Source: Psoroptes ovis
Lineage: Eukaryota; Arthropoda; Arachnida; Sarcoptiformes; Psoroptidae
DNA: 64,000 nucleotides
Assembly: GCA_002943765.1 (NCBI GenBank)
Contig: PQWQ01000010.1
Span: 188,501-252,500 of the forward strand
Direction of reading: 5' to 3'
The translations under genes were made by a program, and so were the position numbers. Shown here piece by piece: positions 12,342-22,857 of this stretch. Each line of letters opens with the position of its first letter. Within the stretch, counting starts at the first letter, position 1. Below the pieces are notes generated by a model. That model was not told where the DNA came from. It saw only the letters and a program-made list of their open reading frames with translations, and made no database searches.

Positions 12342-12449
12342 GTGTGTGCCTATGTGTGTGTTTGATTGATGGTAATGTCCAGGTGACAAAACCAAGCAAA
12401 CAAACACCCGTAACACACACATGCACACATAAATAATGTTATCACCTGG
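12342..12449. repeat. TG-rich and CA-rich stretches with inverted CAGGTG boxes
   Basis: A TG-rich stretch (12342-12361) is followed by CCAGGTGA (12379-12386), a CA-rich stretch (12409-12429) and TCACCTGG (12442-12449). The TG/CA pair and the CCAGGTGA/TCACCTGG pair are each mutually inverted, so the region can fold or cruciform. The CAGGTG/CACCTG cores are E-box-like, but a regulatory role is only a guess. Confidence 0.4.
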
Positions 12450-14324
12450 TGAAAAACATAATCAATTTTCGATTGTTTAAATGTTCATCAAAGATAATTA
12501 ATTAACTAATTAATGATGATAATATGACAAATTTTATGGTTTTGTTTTTTCGTATTAATTCATATTACATAAACCGGATTTCCATGTAATTTCAGTTGAC
12601 ATAAATGTTGTATGTTTGCAGGAGGATGATGATTACACATTCAAAAGTATGGATATTTTTGATTAACACCATTGATTTGAAAACATCCTGTTTTGTTATT
12701 ATTCATTGATTTATTGAATGATTGCTCAATTTAAACATGTGAAAAATATGAAAACAAAACAGATAATTTAATGGAAAAAAAATGGTAAACAATTTTTGAA
12801 AATCAGATAATTGATTAATCGTCGAAGCAATTTTTCGGTTGTTCATTATATGATCACACAGATAATCTTTGATCACCACGGAAAAAATGACAGAATGAAA
12901 ATCGAATGTTATGATTAATGTCACAATTCATATTGCACTCATTTCACATTACAGCCATGAACATGAATTACTATGGTTAATACTCAAGTTATAACTAATG
13001 ATCATCATCAGAAAAACATTCTGACATTCAAAATAATAAATAATAACAGAGAAAACAAGGAATATCAGTTTTATATTTAGGCAATGACATTGAATAATTC
13101 TTTTATTATTCGGAAAAAAATAGTCATAATTACTTGAATCTTACAGTTTTTAGTTCAATTTTTAGTCGTTTTTTCAGATTTTTGTTGATTTTATCGTACA
13201 TTACCAGGCACAAACATATCACAAACAAAATCAAGTTCATGATGATAAAGCAACAAGTTTATTCAAATGAACAAACGAACTAAAATGAAATGAATGAATG
13301 AATGATTTAAAAATAGAAAAACAATGGAAATGTAGAAATGATGGGTATATCACAGGCAAACATCATTACGAGACAAAATAATGATTTTATCAAATTTTTG
13401 ATGATAATTATCATCATTTAATCGTTTGGGATGTTTTAGTTTTTTGGATTTTCAAAAATATCAAATTTTAAACAAAATTAATTTAAAGTGATTTTAAAAA
13501 ATTCGAATTTCGAATAATCGAAAATCGAACTAAAAGTCAAAAATCAATTAAAAAATTTCGAAAATTCATAAACGACGTTTGCTAATAATGAACAGAATGT
13601 CCATGTGTTTTGCTTTGGCATTAAATTTTTCATTAACGTATCGATACGTTTTTTTGCAAATTCGAATTTCTAAGTCATCGACGTATTACTACGTCATTTT
13701 TACAGCAACGTTTGCACGATTGCCTGCTTTTGTTGGGCAGAATTCTGTAATTATATAGCCAGCATTCTAAGGAAATTCGGAGAACGGGGAATATTTATTA
13801 TTCATATTTCTTAAATTATATAGAAATTTTTTATCTCATTCAAATACACATTAATACTCGAGTCTTTCTTTTTTAAAAAAAGATGAAAATTATCAATTAT
13901 TTGACATTGGTTATCACATACATACACATTTGAATAGTTCCTGATCACAAGTGTTTTTATATGTGTTTTGATTTGATATTTGTATGCCGCGATCTCAAAT
14001 TTCTAAATTGAAAAGTTGATTCATTGAAAAATCTGCCCAAAAAAAAAATTCCATGATAAATTGAATATAAATAGATTTGACGAAAATTAGAAAACTTATT
14101 CAAAGGTTAGTTTTAATGTCTTTTTTTCTCTGTTTATACTTAGTTTCTTAATTATTTCGTAGACATAAATTGAATTGTATTTAAGATTTTAACTGAAGAA
14201 TTTTCCTTCATTACAATTACACTACGAATTATTATCTTTGTTAACTAAGAATTCATTCTCGAAATTTATTGCAATTTCATTCATTTTTTCGTATATAGCT
14301 TTCCAGATAATCATAACGATCATT

Positions 14325-14971
14325 ATGGCACCGACCAATGATAAAACCTTAATCATATTCATTATTGGTGGTCCTGGTTCCGGCAAAGGTACCGTTTGTG
14401 AACATTTGAAAACAAAGTAAGTTCAACGATCAAATGATTTTGAGTTTAGTTGACTGACTGGAAATTTTTTGGACCAAACAACAACAGGTATGGTTTCACT
14501 CATTTATCCACCGGCAATTTATTGCGTGATGAAGTGGCATCTGGTTCACCATTAGGTAAAGAGCTGAATGAAATAATGCAATCCGGAAAGCTTGTATCGA
14601 ATCAACATGTATTGAAATTATTGAAAACATCGATTGATAATAATAAAACATCAAAAGGTTTCCTGATTGATGGCTATCCACGTGAAGTACATCAAGCAAT
14701 TGAATTCGAAAAACAAGTACAATCACCGGCACTGGTATTATATTTTGATTGTCCTGATTCAGTAATGATCGAACGTCTTATTAATCGTGGTAAAACTAGT
14801 GGACGTCTTGATGATAATGAAGAAACAATCAGAAAACGTTTACAAATATTTCATTCAAATTCGAATCCAATATTGGAACATTTAAAATCAAAATTAGTTA
14901 AAATTGATTCAAATAAATCAATAGATTTAGTGTTGGCTGATGTTGAAAAAGTAATATCGAAAATGATTTAG
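14325..14971 (+). CDS. AK1: Adenylate kinase isoenzyme 1
   Basis: Two exons: 14325-14416 and 14488-14971, phase 2, with donor GTAAGT and acceptor CAACAACAG, giving 191 aa; vertebrate AK1 is 194 aa. It catalyses ATP + AMP = 2 ADP in the cytosol. The P-loop GGPGSGKGT is at residues 15-23. The AMP-binding text (KYGFTHLSTGNLLR) crosses the splice junction, followed by KGFLIDGYPRE and the short lid GKTSGRLDDNEET. DGYPRE and the short lid distinguish AK1 from UMP-CMP kinase (which has DGFPRN) and from AK2. The family's GDLLR is GNLLR here, an Asp-to-Asn change. The start at 14325 is the first ATG; the frame is open further upstream but only with a TTG, and a putative AG acceptor lies there, so the upstream part is probably 5'UTR. 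Confidence 0.9.
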
Positions 14972-15015
14972 AAAAAAATGAAATGATTAAACAGCCTTTA
15001 TAAATATTGTGTTGC

Positions 15016-15021
15016 AATAAA
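15016..15021 (+). terminator. Poly(A) signal AATAAA of AK1
   Basis: AATAAA 45 bp after the AK1 stop. It lies just before the 3' end of the next gene on the other strand (stop at 15045), so the two transcripts probably overlap or nearly touch. Confidence 0.5.
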
Positions 15022-15044
15022 TGGTAATAATAACAATTAATTAA

Positions 15045-15868
15045 TTAATTATAATGTTTTGTCAATACAACACCTGGCGTTTGTCGATTCATTCGAGGCG
15101 ATTGTTGTCGAAGCTGATGTTGATGTGATGATGGAGGTCCAATTTGTGAATAAATATTATCAATTTGTTCATATTGATGATGATGACTTTGATTAATCAT
15201 ATTTGATGGTGGCATTAGATGTGGTGAATGAAACTGTGGTGGATGATTCAAATATCGTGGATTATTACCTCCATGATAAATTGATGTCCGCGTTGCCAGT
15301 GGTGTTGAAACACCGTACTGTTGTTGTACTTCTTTGATTGCACGTTGTCGTAGCCGGGATACTTGTAATTGTTGCCAATCTCGTATTAAAATACAATAAA
15401 TAACGGTTAAAATAATAATACATGCTAATATCACTGTACGTATTATGATCCAACCAGCTGTATCGAATATTCTCGAGTACATCAATAATAACAGATAAAA
15501 TATCATTGATACAGCAAATATCAATATTGATGGTACATGTTCTTTAACAATGGCCATTAATCCAATTAAAAATAGAATTATACCTAACTGAATGATAAGG
15601 ATTCAAACATATCAATTAATTCAAATCGAATCAAAATTGAATCAAAAACAAAAATACATACCAATGAAATTATTCCGACCGTAAGATATGTACGTTCTAA
15701 AAATGATTCAGCAACAATGATTGCTATCAGTGCAATTATAATCAATATGGTCAATATGGTTATCAGAAAAATTTTCAAACATTTCAGCCATGTACTTTTC
15801 GGTATAATATCTTCTGGTTGTATGGCAATTTTTTCAACATAATCAGCTTTCAATTGTGGTTGTTCCAT
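15045..15868 (-). CDS. Unidentified four-TM membrane protein with Pro/His/Gln-rich tail
   Basis: Two exons: 15662-15868 and 15045-15587, phase 0 (donor GTATGT, acceptor TTATCATTCAG), giving 249 aa. The start at 15868 is the first ATG. Four hydrophobic segments are visible: IFLITILTILIIIALIAIIV, a segment over the splice junction (VGIISL-LGIILFLIGLMAIV), ILIFAVSMIFYLLLLMY, and WIIIRTVILACIIILTVIYC. The last ~105 residues are a soluble tail rich in Gln, His and Pro with YGVSTPLATRTS. Overall it is a small tetraspan protein with both termini presumably cytosolic. I do not recognise the family; it lacks the CCG motif of true tetraspanins. It converges on AK1 with only 73 bp between the stops. Confidence 0.7.
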
Positions 15869-16198
15869 AATTGTTGTTTCTACTTTGAATCAATTTCACC
15901 AACAAAATCACCGAAAAAATTCAAAATGTAATGAATCAATTTTGGATTAATAAACAAAAGAATAGCGACTCATTGAGCAAACATTTTCTTCAGTGTAAAC
16001 TAATCAAAATATTCTCTATCAAAGAAGAGGAATTATTAAGGACAACACAGATGCAATTTCACTGAAAATTTTCTTGGCAAAAATGATGAATTCTACGAAA
16101 TTCTTGTCGTAAAGCACCAATAATTATTACTAAAAAAAGACTGCTCATCGCTCATTATCATCACAATAATCATAAAGTGATGAATGTCAACAGAATTA

Positions 16199-16281
16199 TT
16201 TGGTTGTCAAACGAAAAGTTCATTCGGCTTAATCAATAGAGTTGTTCATGAAAATCGACTAAAACTTTCCGGACAACCTAA
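16199..16281. mobile_element. Mariner-like MITE, family 1 subfamily A, copy 2
   Basis: An ~83-bp inverted-repeat element with the core TTAATCAATAGAGTTGTTCA; the right end is GGACAACCTAA. The left end (TTGGTTGTCAAACGAAAAGTT) has a small insertion relative to other copies. Confidence 0.7.
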
Positions 16282-16921
16282 TATAATTCATTCATTTTTA
16301 TGATGATGATAATTACTCAATTATTTTGATATTTTTCATTATTAAGATTTTTAATAACTTTGATGGTATCCGTTCTGAATTCGTATTGCAATCATTATTT
16401 TGAATGTTCCAATTTTTCACGGAAGATCACCGATTACTATGTGTGTTGGGTACACCAATTAGGATACACCACAGGATGGTTGTTTTAGTTTTGATTTGAA
16501 ATGTGCCATTTTTGAATGATGTAAATCTAATGATGATGATCTAGGTCTTTCAATGGATGGATACTAGCGGAATCTCAATGCTTTTTGAGTTTAAAATAAA
16601 TGGATTTCGGTGTTTTGGTGTTATTATATACGATTGACAGTATAATATTCAAAATATTGACACTAATTGATAATGACTGTGATTGTCAATTGATTACAGG
16701 CTAATTCAAAGCTAATTCATACATCAATGAATGATCAGGCATAATTTCAATATTTTTTGCGGTCATTTGTCACCATGATTGGTGTTCGGCATTAATTTTA
16801 TTCATTTTCAATCAAGTTTAAATATCTGTTTGTATGTTGTGATGGCCTTTTTTTGATGATTTGGGAGAATTCCGTTCCAAATTCAAAGAGGGGTCGCAGT
16901 CTCACTAATTCGATTCGAATC

Positions 16922-16931
16922 TATATATAAA
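16922..16931 (+). promoter_or_regulatory. Possible TATA box of the serine protease gene
   Basis: TATATATAAA lies about 110 bp before the first ATG (17043). The distance suits a TATA box plus short 5'UTR, but AT-rich background makes chance matches common. Confidence 0.35.
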
Positions 16932-17042
16932 TGAACATATAAAAATGAGATAATTTTCATTCGAAAAATTTCAATTTTTTGTTGGTGACAAACCTTGAGA
17001 TTATTGATTGATTTATCATCATTCGAAATATTGAAGCCAACG

Positions 17043-18184
17043 ATGTTCAATAAAACAATGGAAATGATTTTTTGGTTATGTTTCTGGTTACAAATTCCAA
17101 GTATTTTGACCCAACAAACTAATAACAATAGCAGCATTACTACCTCATCACCTTCAACTTCAACTCTGACACCATCATCATCGACCACTGCTGATTTATC
17201 AAATAATTCGAAATTTCTTTGTGGTACTTATAATAAATTAGGTTCATCCATACATGATGAACAATATTCACCGAAACTAACTACACCATCATCAATATTT
17301 CGACGACCCCGGATAATTGGTGGCCAAGATGCTACGATTGAAGAATTTCCATGGCATGCATCACTACAAAAATTTCGTCTATTATTCCCTTTACCAATAC
17401 CAGATTGGCGTCATGTTTGCGGTGCATCAATCGTTAATGAATATTATCTTATAACAGCCGCTCATTGTGTCGATGGTTTAATCAATTCTTGGTGGCCAGG
17501 ACAATTACGTGTTGTATTGGGCACTGATAGATGGCGCTATACATTGTTTCAACAAAATATTCAAACAATTCCGGTTGCGAAAATAATCTTACATCCGGAA
17601 TGGAATTCAAGACGTGCCCAAAATGATATTGCATTGATTCGTACAACGAAACCGATTAAATATAATCAACGTGTTCGGCCAATATGTTTACCAGAAAAAA
17701 GTGACTTAGATTCATTAAGCGGTGGAGAATCGGTGACTGTTGCCGGCTATGGTTACACAACCGATAATCTGCTATTCAATTTTTTGCCCATTAGTTTAAA
17801 AGCTGTACGTGTACCGATTGTTCGAATGGACAAATGTAGACAAACATATAACATATCACGAATACCGATCACTGATCGAATGCTTTGTGCAGGCGTAACA
17901 ACATATGGTAGATGCTCGGTAAGTTTGATTACTCAATTCGAAAATTTCATTTGATTTGTTTTTCAAAATGGACGGTAATCTAAATCGAAAAAAAACAGGG
18001 AGCAATGAGAGGTGATTCTGGTTCAGCATTAATAACATATACTAACGATAATGATCATCGGGCGATTCACACCGGGATTGTTTCATTTTCATTACCATGT
18101 CGTATGTTTGGTGCACCCGATGTTTATACACGTACATCAGCATATACGGATTGGATCAATCATGTTATCAACAGTGGTCAATGA
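17043..18184 (+). CDS. Secreted trypsin-fold (S1) serine protease with odd S1-pocket region
   Basis: Two exons: 17043-17918 and 17999-18184, phase 0, giving 353 aa. The start is the first ATG and leads into a signal peptide (IFWLCFWLQIPSILT). A Ser/Thr-rich propeptide with one Cys (residue 60) follows, then the activation site RRPR|IIGG at about residue 90. The chain has TAAHC (catalytic His), NDIALI (Asp) and GDSGSA (Ser), so the triad is present. The propeptide Cys and the CLPE Cys of the catalytic chain could form the chymotrypsin-type tether. Unusual: the sequence before the catalytic Ser is RCSGAMRGDSGS, so the usual Cys191 four residues before Ser195 is Met, a Cys lies four residues further upstream, and the usual GG after the Ser is GS. 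The residue aligned to 189 is not Asp, so trypsin-like Arg/Lys cleavage is doubtful. It is not an obvious group 3/6/9 mite-allergen orthologue because of the long propeptide. Confidence 0.88.
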
Positions 18185-18259
18185 TTTCTAATCATTCATT
18201 TTTTTCGGATTAATTGTTGATTTTTCTTCTTCTATATATCATACATTATTCATTATTCG

Positions 18260-18265
18260 AATAAA
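18260..18265 (+). terminator. Poly(A) signal AATAAA of the serine protease gene
   Basis: AATAAA 76 bp after the protease stop codon, at a normal distance for 3'-end processing. Confidence 0.5.
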
Positions 18266-18487
18266 ATTTTCAATATTTTTCGAATATGGACTCAAAAACA
18301 TTTCACGTTATAATAATCACCAAAACATATTGACAACATTCATCGCCAAAACGCCATTGGACACGGACGCAAACTCAATCGATTCGAGGTTTCGCTTCAG
18401 AAAATTCATTAAAAATTGATTGTTATCAAATCGAGATTGCGTTGTATGTTTGTCATTTGTCGTGAAGGATTTGAAATATATGATTAT

Positions 18488-18610
18488 TACAGAGTTTAAA
18501 GTTTCAATTCGTAGTTTTACAGTTGAATTTCGTAATTTTACGATTCAAAATTCCATTTAAAAATTACGAAAATTAACTTTAAAACTACGAATTAAAACTT
18601 AAAACTCTAT
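18488..18610. mobile_element. Short inverted-repeat element, family 2, copy 2
   Basis: A ~123-bp palindrome from ACAGAGTTTAAAGTTT to AACTTAAAACTCT. Arms contain TTCGTAGTTTTAC and AAAACTACGAATT. It has the same interior as copies at 817, 56581 and 57414, with no ORF. Confidence 0.75.
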
Positions 18611-21010
18611 TGTTGCTGTGTTCAGATCGTTCAATCGACAACAAAATTGTCAACATATATAATACAATGTTCGTGTGGTAAAGTTGTGTAATTTTCTTTT
18701 GAAAACCTTTTAAAAAACAAAACATAGAGACCAATTAAAAAACATTTGAATAAGCAAATAATAGACATGTATACAACTGTTTGTCCAAAACCGCTTCATT
18801 CTGGTTTCGAGCGGCTTTTTTAGTCGAGTTTCAGTGGGCATTTCACATTTGTTTGTATTTGTTTATGCGTTCAAACGTTCAAACCAAGTTGATTTAGTTA
18901 ATCATTTCCATCATCATTAAATTTCAATGTCGTAATGTGAATCTGAAAAATCAAAAATTGATCAAAGCATATAAACATAAATCAAAATTAAACATAAACA
19001 AAAAAAAATCGAAATTCCGGTGAGTAGCGTCATTAATGTACGGTCCAAAAAAAGAAAATTCTTGAAAAAAGAATTCTTGAAAGCGCATGAATCGTTGTTT
19101 GCGGTGAGAAACATTCGAATTCGATCCAGCCAGCGCTCCAAGTGTTGATTATGATTATATTCTTGTATGTTTTGATTTGTTTACGATTCGTTTCATTCAA
19201 TTTTTTCATTAAAAAATGAATGAAAAAATTAATTCCATTGAATTCATATCTGAGAAAAGGGCCAAAAGATTATTAAAATTTGATAACCATTCATTCATCA
19301 ACGACATCATCAACTTGAACATTCGGAGTACCGAAAAAATAGCGGCGAATTAGCGGCATTTCATTATATATTATCATCTAAACACACACATTGAAAACAT
19401 TGAAAGTCTGTCAACCTTGTTTGTTTGCTGTTTATAATCATCATCATCACCACCAACATCTTTGTGCAATAACGAATGAATTTATATAGAAATACATGAA
19501 AAATTAAATATCATCATAATCATTGGCAGCCAATGAATATAATGAATACATGAACAATATTTATTTATAAATAAATAAATAAATGAAAAAAATTCACTTA
19601 TCATCATCAACATCAGCTCAATATAATTGAAAAAAATGATAAAATAATCAACCAAATTCAACACCAAGAATAATCAAAAGGAATCTTTTGTGTGTGAAAC
19701 CATGCGAATTTCGATATATTCCTTGATTATCATTGATTAATTTTAATTGTTTACATTCATTTTTCATTATTATTTTGAATAGTGAATGATGGTGTATTAT
19801 CATTTTGTATATTGAAATGTATGTATGTGCAATTCACATTTTCGATCATCATCATCATCATCAACAAATAACAATACTGCTGCTGCTGCTGTTGGTTGGT
19901 TCATTATTGAAATGATAAAATGAATTATTTCTATTCTGTGTGTTTTGAGTTTTTCATTTTGGATTCATGTTTTTTACTGTTATATCGAATGAAATAATTG
20001 AGGATAAATATCAACCAAACACAAAACTCAATGAATATTTGTGAATTATTGAAAATCATTTACCCAAGAACCGATGAAAATTAAAATGTTCAAAGCTTAA
20101 TAATGTCCATTCAGTGATAATCGGGATGAGACTATGTAAAGACCATCTAAATAATCTTCATGAACAAGTTTCATTATTTATTCTTGTCTAATTTTGAAAT
20201 ATCAATCTATTTAACGCTACGAATTTTGATTATTCGAAGAATTTCTAAATTACTTAACATCATCATTCAATATTCTAATCGTAAGTCAATTTTATAATTT
20301 TCAGTATTCATTTCTCTTAAATTATTCAGATTCATAAGCTTAAATGAGAGATCCAACTCAATCGTTTGTCTATTTTTGTCTAAAATATTTTTGCCATAAT
20401 AATCAATATTAATATGGAAATGAGATATTGATCTGAAAGCTTTCGATTGACTATTTATTATCAAAAATTGAAATGAAATAATCATTTCAATCGATTGATC
20501 ATATTGCATTCAACACACATTTCCATAATCATCGTTTGTGTTTATCTATCTATTCGAATATGTCAAAATATTTTGATTATTTTTTCAAATTCAAACATTT
20601 CATAATTTTATTCGATTTGAATCAAATTTGAAATTCAATTTAATTCAAATTAATTGAATGCTTTTTCTCCGATTTCGATTCTTCAATAATTCCCAAATAA
20701 TTGTTATAATTAATGACAAATCTATGATGATTAATAATTGCAAATTATGATGATGATGTTTGAAAATGTCAACACAAATTTCACATCATAATCATAATGA
20801 ATGAATGAATGAACAGACAATAGAAATTTAATGAATAAACAAGCACAAAATTACATTAAAAATCATCATATACGTTTTGATTGATTATTTGTGTATTTTA
20901 TTTTCATTTATTAAAATTACATTGTTATCATAATGAACAAAATATGCAATCCTTGAAATTTTCAATTTCGAGAACAAAACAAATGATTATTATCATAGAA
21001 TCGTTTTATA

Positions 21011-21092
21011 TTAGTATTGTCCAAAAAGTTCATTCGGCTTAATCAATAGAGTTGCTCATAAAAATCGGCCAAAACTTTTTTGGACAATCTAA
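21011..21092. mobile_element. Mariner-like MITE, family 1 subfamily A, copy 3
   Basis: An ~82-bp element, left end TTAGTATTGTCCAAAAAGTT, right end TTTTGGACAATCTAA, core TTAATCAATAGAGTTGCTCA; flanked by TA. Confidence 0.75.
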
Positions 21093-21676
21093 TATAATTG
21101 AATCATTTATTTATCTTTAAATTAATATAAAAATAATAATTACATTTACATTTTTCTTTTAATTACAATTTTGAAACTGTATAAATTGTACAAGTTTTCA
21201 TTTTAATTTTAATTTTTCATTAGAATTACATCAAACAAAAAAAATCATTTGTCTCCAGTTTTTCGCTTGAAAATATCATTTTTTAGATTAATCAAATTAA
21301 ATTCTTATGCCAAATTTCTTCTGTTTTCTTTGTAAAACAGAAATTGTTGATGATTATCAATTTGCCACCATTTTTTTCTTATGTAACAATTTTTGAACAC
21401 GAATCGTTGACAAAAAACCGAATTTTTTTACTAAAGAAATCATTTATTTTGTTGTAAAAAATCCATATTTTGGTACTTTTCTGGTTTCCATCATCAAATC
21501 AAATATCAATGACAAGTTGTCAATAAGGGTTTTTTTTGTCATAATTCCTCCCCAAAATGATAAAATTATTTGTTAAAACCGAATAAATTATGAATTATGT
21601 ATTTTTTCAAATTAAATTCAAGCATCGATTCAATGTTGAAAATGCATTAAAAATAAGTTTTTTTGTTTGAAAATTA

Positions 21677-21756
21677 TTAGGCTGTCCGAAAAGTTCATTT
21701 GGCTTAATCAACGAAGTTGCTTATGAAAATCGGCCAGAATTTTTCGGACAACCTAA
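21677..21756. mobile_element. Mariner-like MITE, family 1 subfamily A, copy 4
   Basis: An 80-bp element, left end TTAGGCTGTCCGAAAAGTT, right end TTTTTCGGACAACCTAA, with well matched ends. Confidence 0.8.
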
Positions 21757-21896
21757 TACATTCAAAGCAACATTTATTTATTACCTTGCTATTTATGAAT
21801 GAATGATAATGCTATATCGTTTACATTCATGAAACTTTCATCAAATTAAACAATTTTACAATCAAAAATATTTGAATTGAATGATGATGCATAAAT

Positions 21897-21920
21897 ATTA
21901 TTATTATTATTATTATTATT
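21897..21920. repeat. Trinucleotide TAT/ATT microsatellite
   Basis: About eight uninterrupted ATT-type repeats in intergenic DNA. Confidence 0.8.
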
Positions 21921-22296
21921 AAATCCGATCTGTTTAATTGATGGAATTTTTTTCTTCACAAATAGTTGCAGTCGTTGTCTTTTTATTATTATGGATTTGG
22001 AAAATGATGATTTGAATTATTTTCCAAATTATTTGATTGATTGATTGTTTATTTATTATTTCTTTATTTTCTGGTGAATATCTTCATTCATTTATTCTCC
22101 GAAAGATTATAATACTTTTGTCATTTCATTTTGTCATTTGTTAATTCAAAGAAAATCACTTCCTATAAATTTTTTCAAAGATTTCTGGTCTTTTTTGATG
22201 AATGAATGTGAATACACTCCATATATGCGCGTATTATCAAATGAGGTTTTTTGTGTGTTTTTTTCGAATGAAAAAATGTTTACTTAATTTTTTCGC

Positions 22297-22376
22297 TTAG
22301 GTTGTCCGAAAAGTTCATTCGGCTTATTCAATAGAGTTGCTCATGAAAATCGGCCAAAACTTTTTGCACAATCTAA
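22297..22376. mobile_element. Mariner-like MITE, family 1 subfamily A, copy 5
   Basis: An 80-bp element, left end TTAGGTTGTCCGAAAAGTT, right end CTTTTTGCACAATCTAA, about 480 bp upstream of the SLC16 start codon. Confidence 0.8.
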
Positions 22377-22857
22377 TACTTTCACTTGTCACATTCAAAT
22401 TTTCTAATCTGGTCATTGTACTTCAAAATTATTATTTTCTGGTGTTAATTTTGATAATTTTTTCTTTCAACAATTCATTCATATAAATACATACAATGTG
22501 TTTCTGTCAACTTTATCAAATCACTCAAATTTTTAATTTTGAATTTTTCAATTAATTCATTTCTTTCTCTGTTTTTAGTTTATTTCATTCAAAAACATTT
22601 CATTAGACTCAAGGCATCAACATTTGAACATCATCTGAAATGAACGATTCTTTGTGATTTACATGTGATTTTGAGGAAAATTTGTTCATCACCAACCAAC
22701 CACAATAGCAAACATTGAAAACTTTCAACTTTAGAATTGATCTCACTATTTTTAACCATTTTTTATTCACCCATAAATCATTTTGTTCGGTGTGTTTTCA
22801 CATTCATCAAGTTTTTCATTAATAATCGTTTAGTGTTAATCAAAGTCAAGTGAAAAA

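Larger units (their letters stand above)
10778..14324. other. Long intergenic region, no gene found
   Basis: About 3.5 kb between divergent genes (SLC35G copy B to the left, AK1 to the right). Visible features are a T-tract at 11940-11962, a TG-rich stretch at 12342-12361 and a CA-rich stretch at 12409-12429, an inverted CCAGGTGA/TCACCTGG pair (12379 and 12442), and one GACGTATTACTACGTC motif (13680-13695). The last few hundred bases are probably the AK1 promoter and 5'UTR, where TTTCGTATATAG before 14298 could be a 5'UTR splice acceptor. The only longer ORF (12703-12924, minus) has no family look. Confidence 0.6.
15869..17042. other. Intergenic region with a mariner-like MITE
   Basis: 1.17 kb between divergent genes; no coding signal. 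It contains a family-1 MITE (16199-16281) and a TATA-like sequence at 16922-16931 about 110 bp before the serine protease ATG. Confidence 0.6.
18185..22857. other. Long intergenic region with four MITEs
   Basis: About 4.7 kb between two same-strand genes. No credible coding exon was seen; the ORFs at 19482 and 20267 (minus) are AT-rich noise. It holds one family-2 element (18488-18610), three family-1 elements (21011, 21677, 22297), a CTG tract (about 19876-19890) and a TAT/ATT tract (about 21897-21920). The 3' portion should include the SLC16 promoter and 5'UTR. Confidence 0.65.

Noticed and set aside
14238..14324. N-terminal extension of AK1
   Set aside because: The frame is open but starts only at TTG, and AK1 proteins begin near the P-loop; a possible 5'UTR acceptor lies there.
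14325..14971. UMP-CMP kinase assignment
   Set aside because: DGYPRE and the lid GKTSGRLDDNEET match adenylate kinase 1 rather than the DGFPRN form of UMP-CMP kinases.
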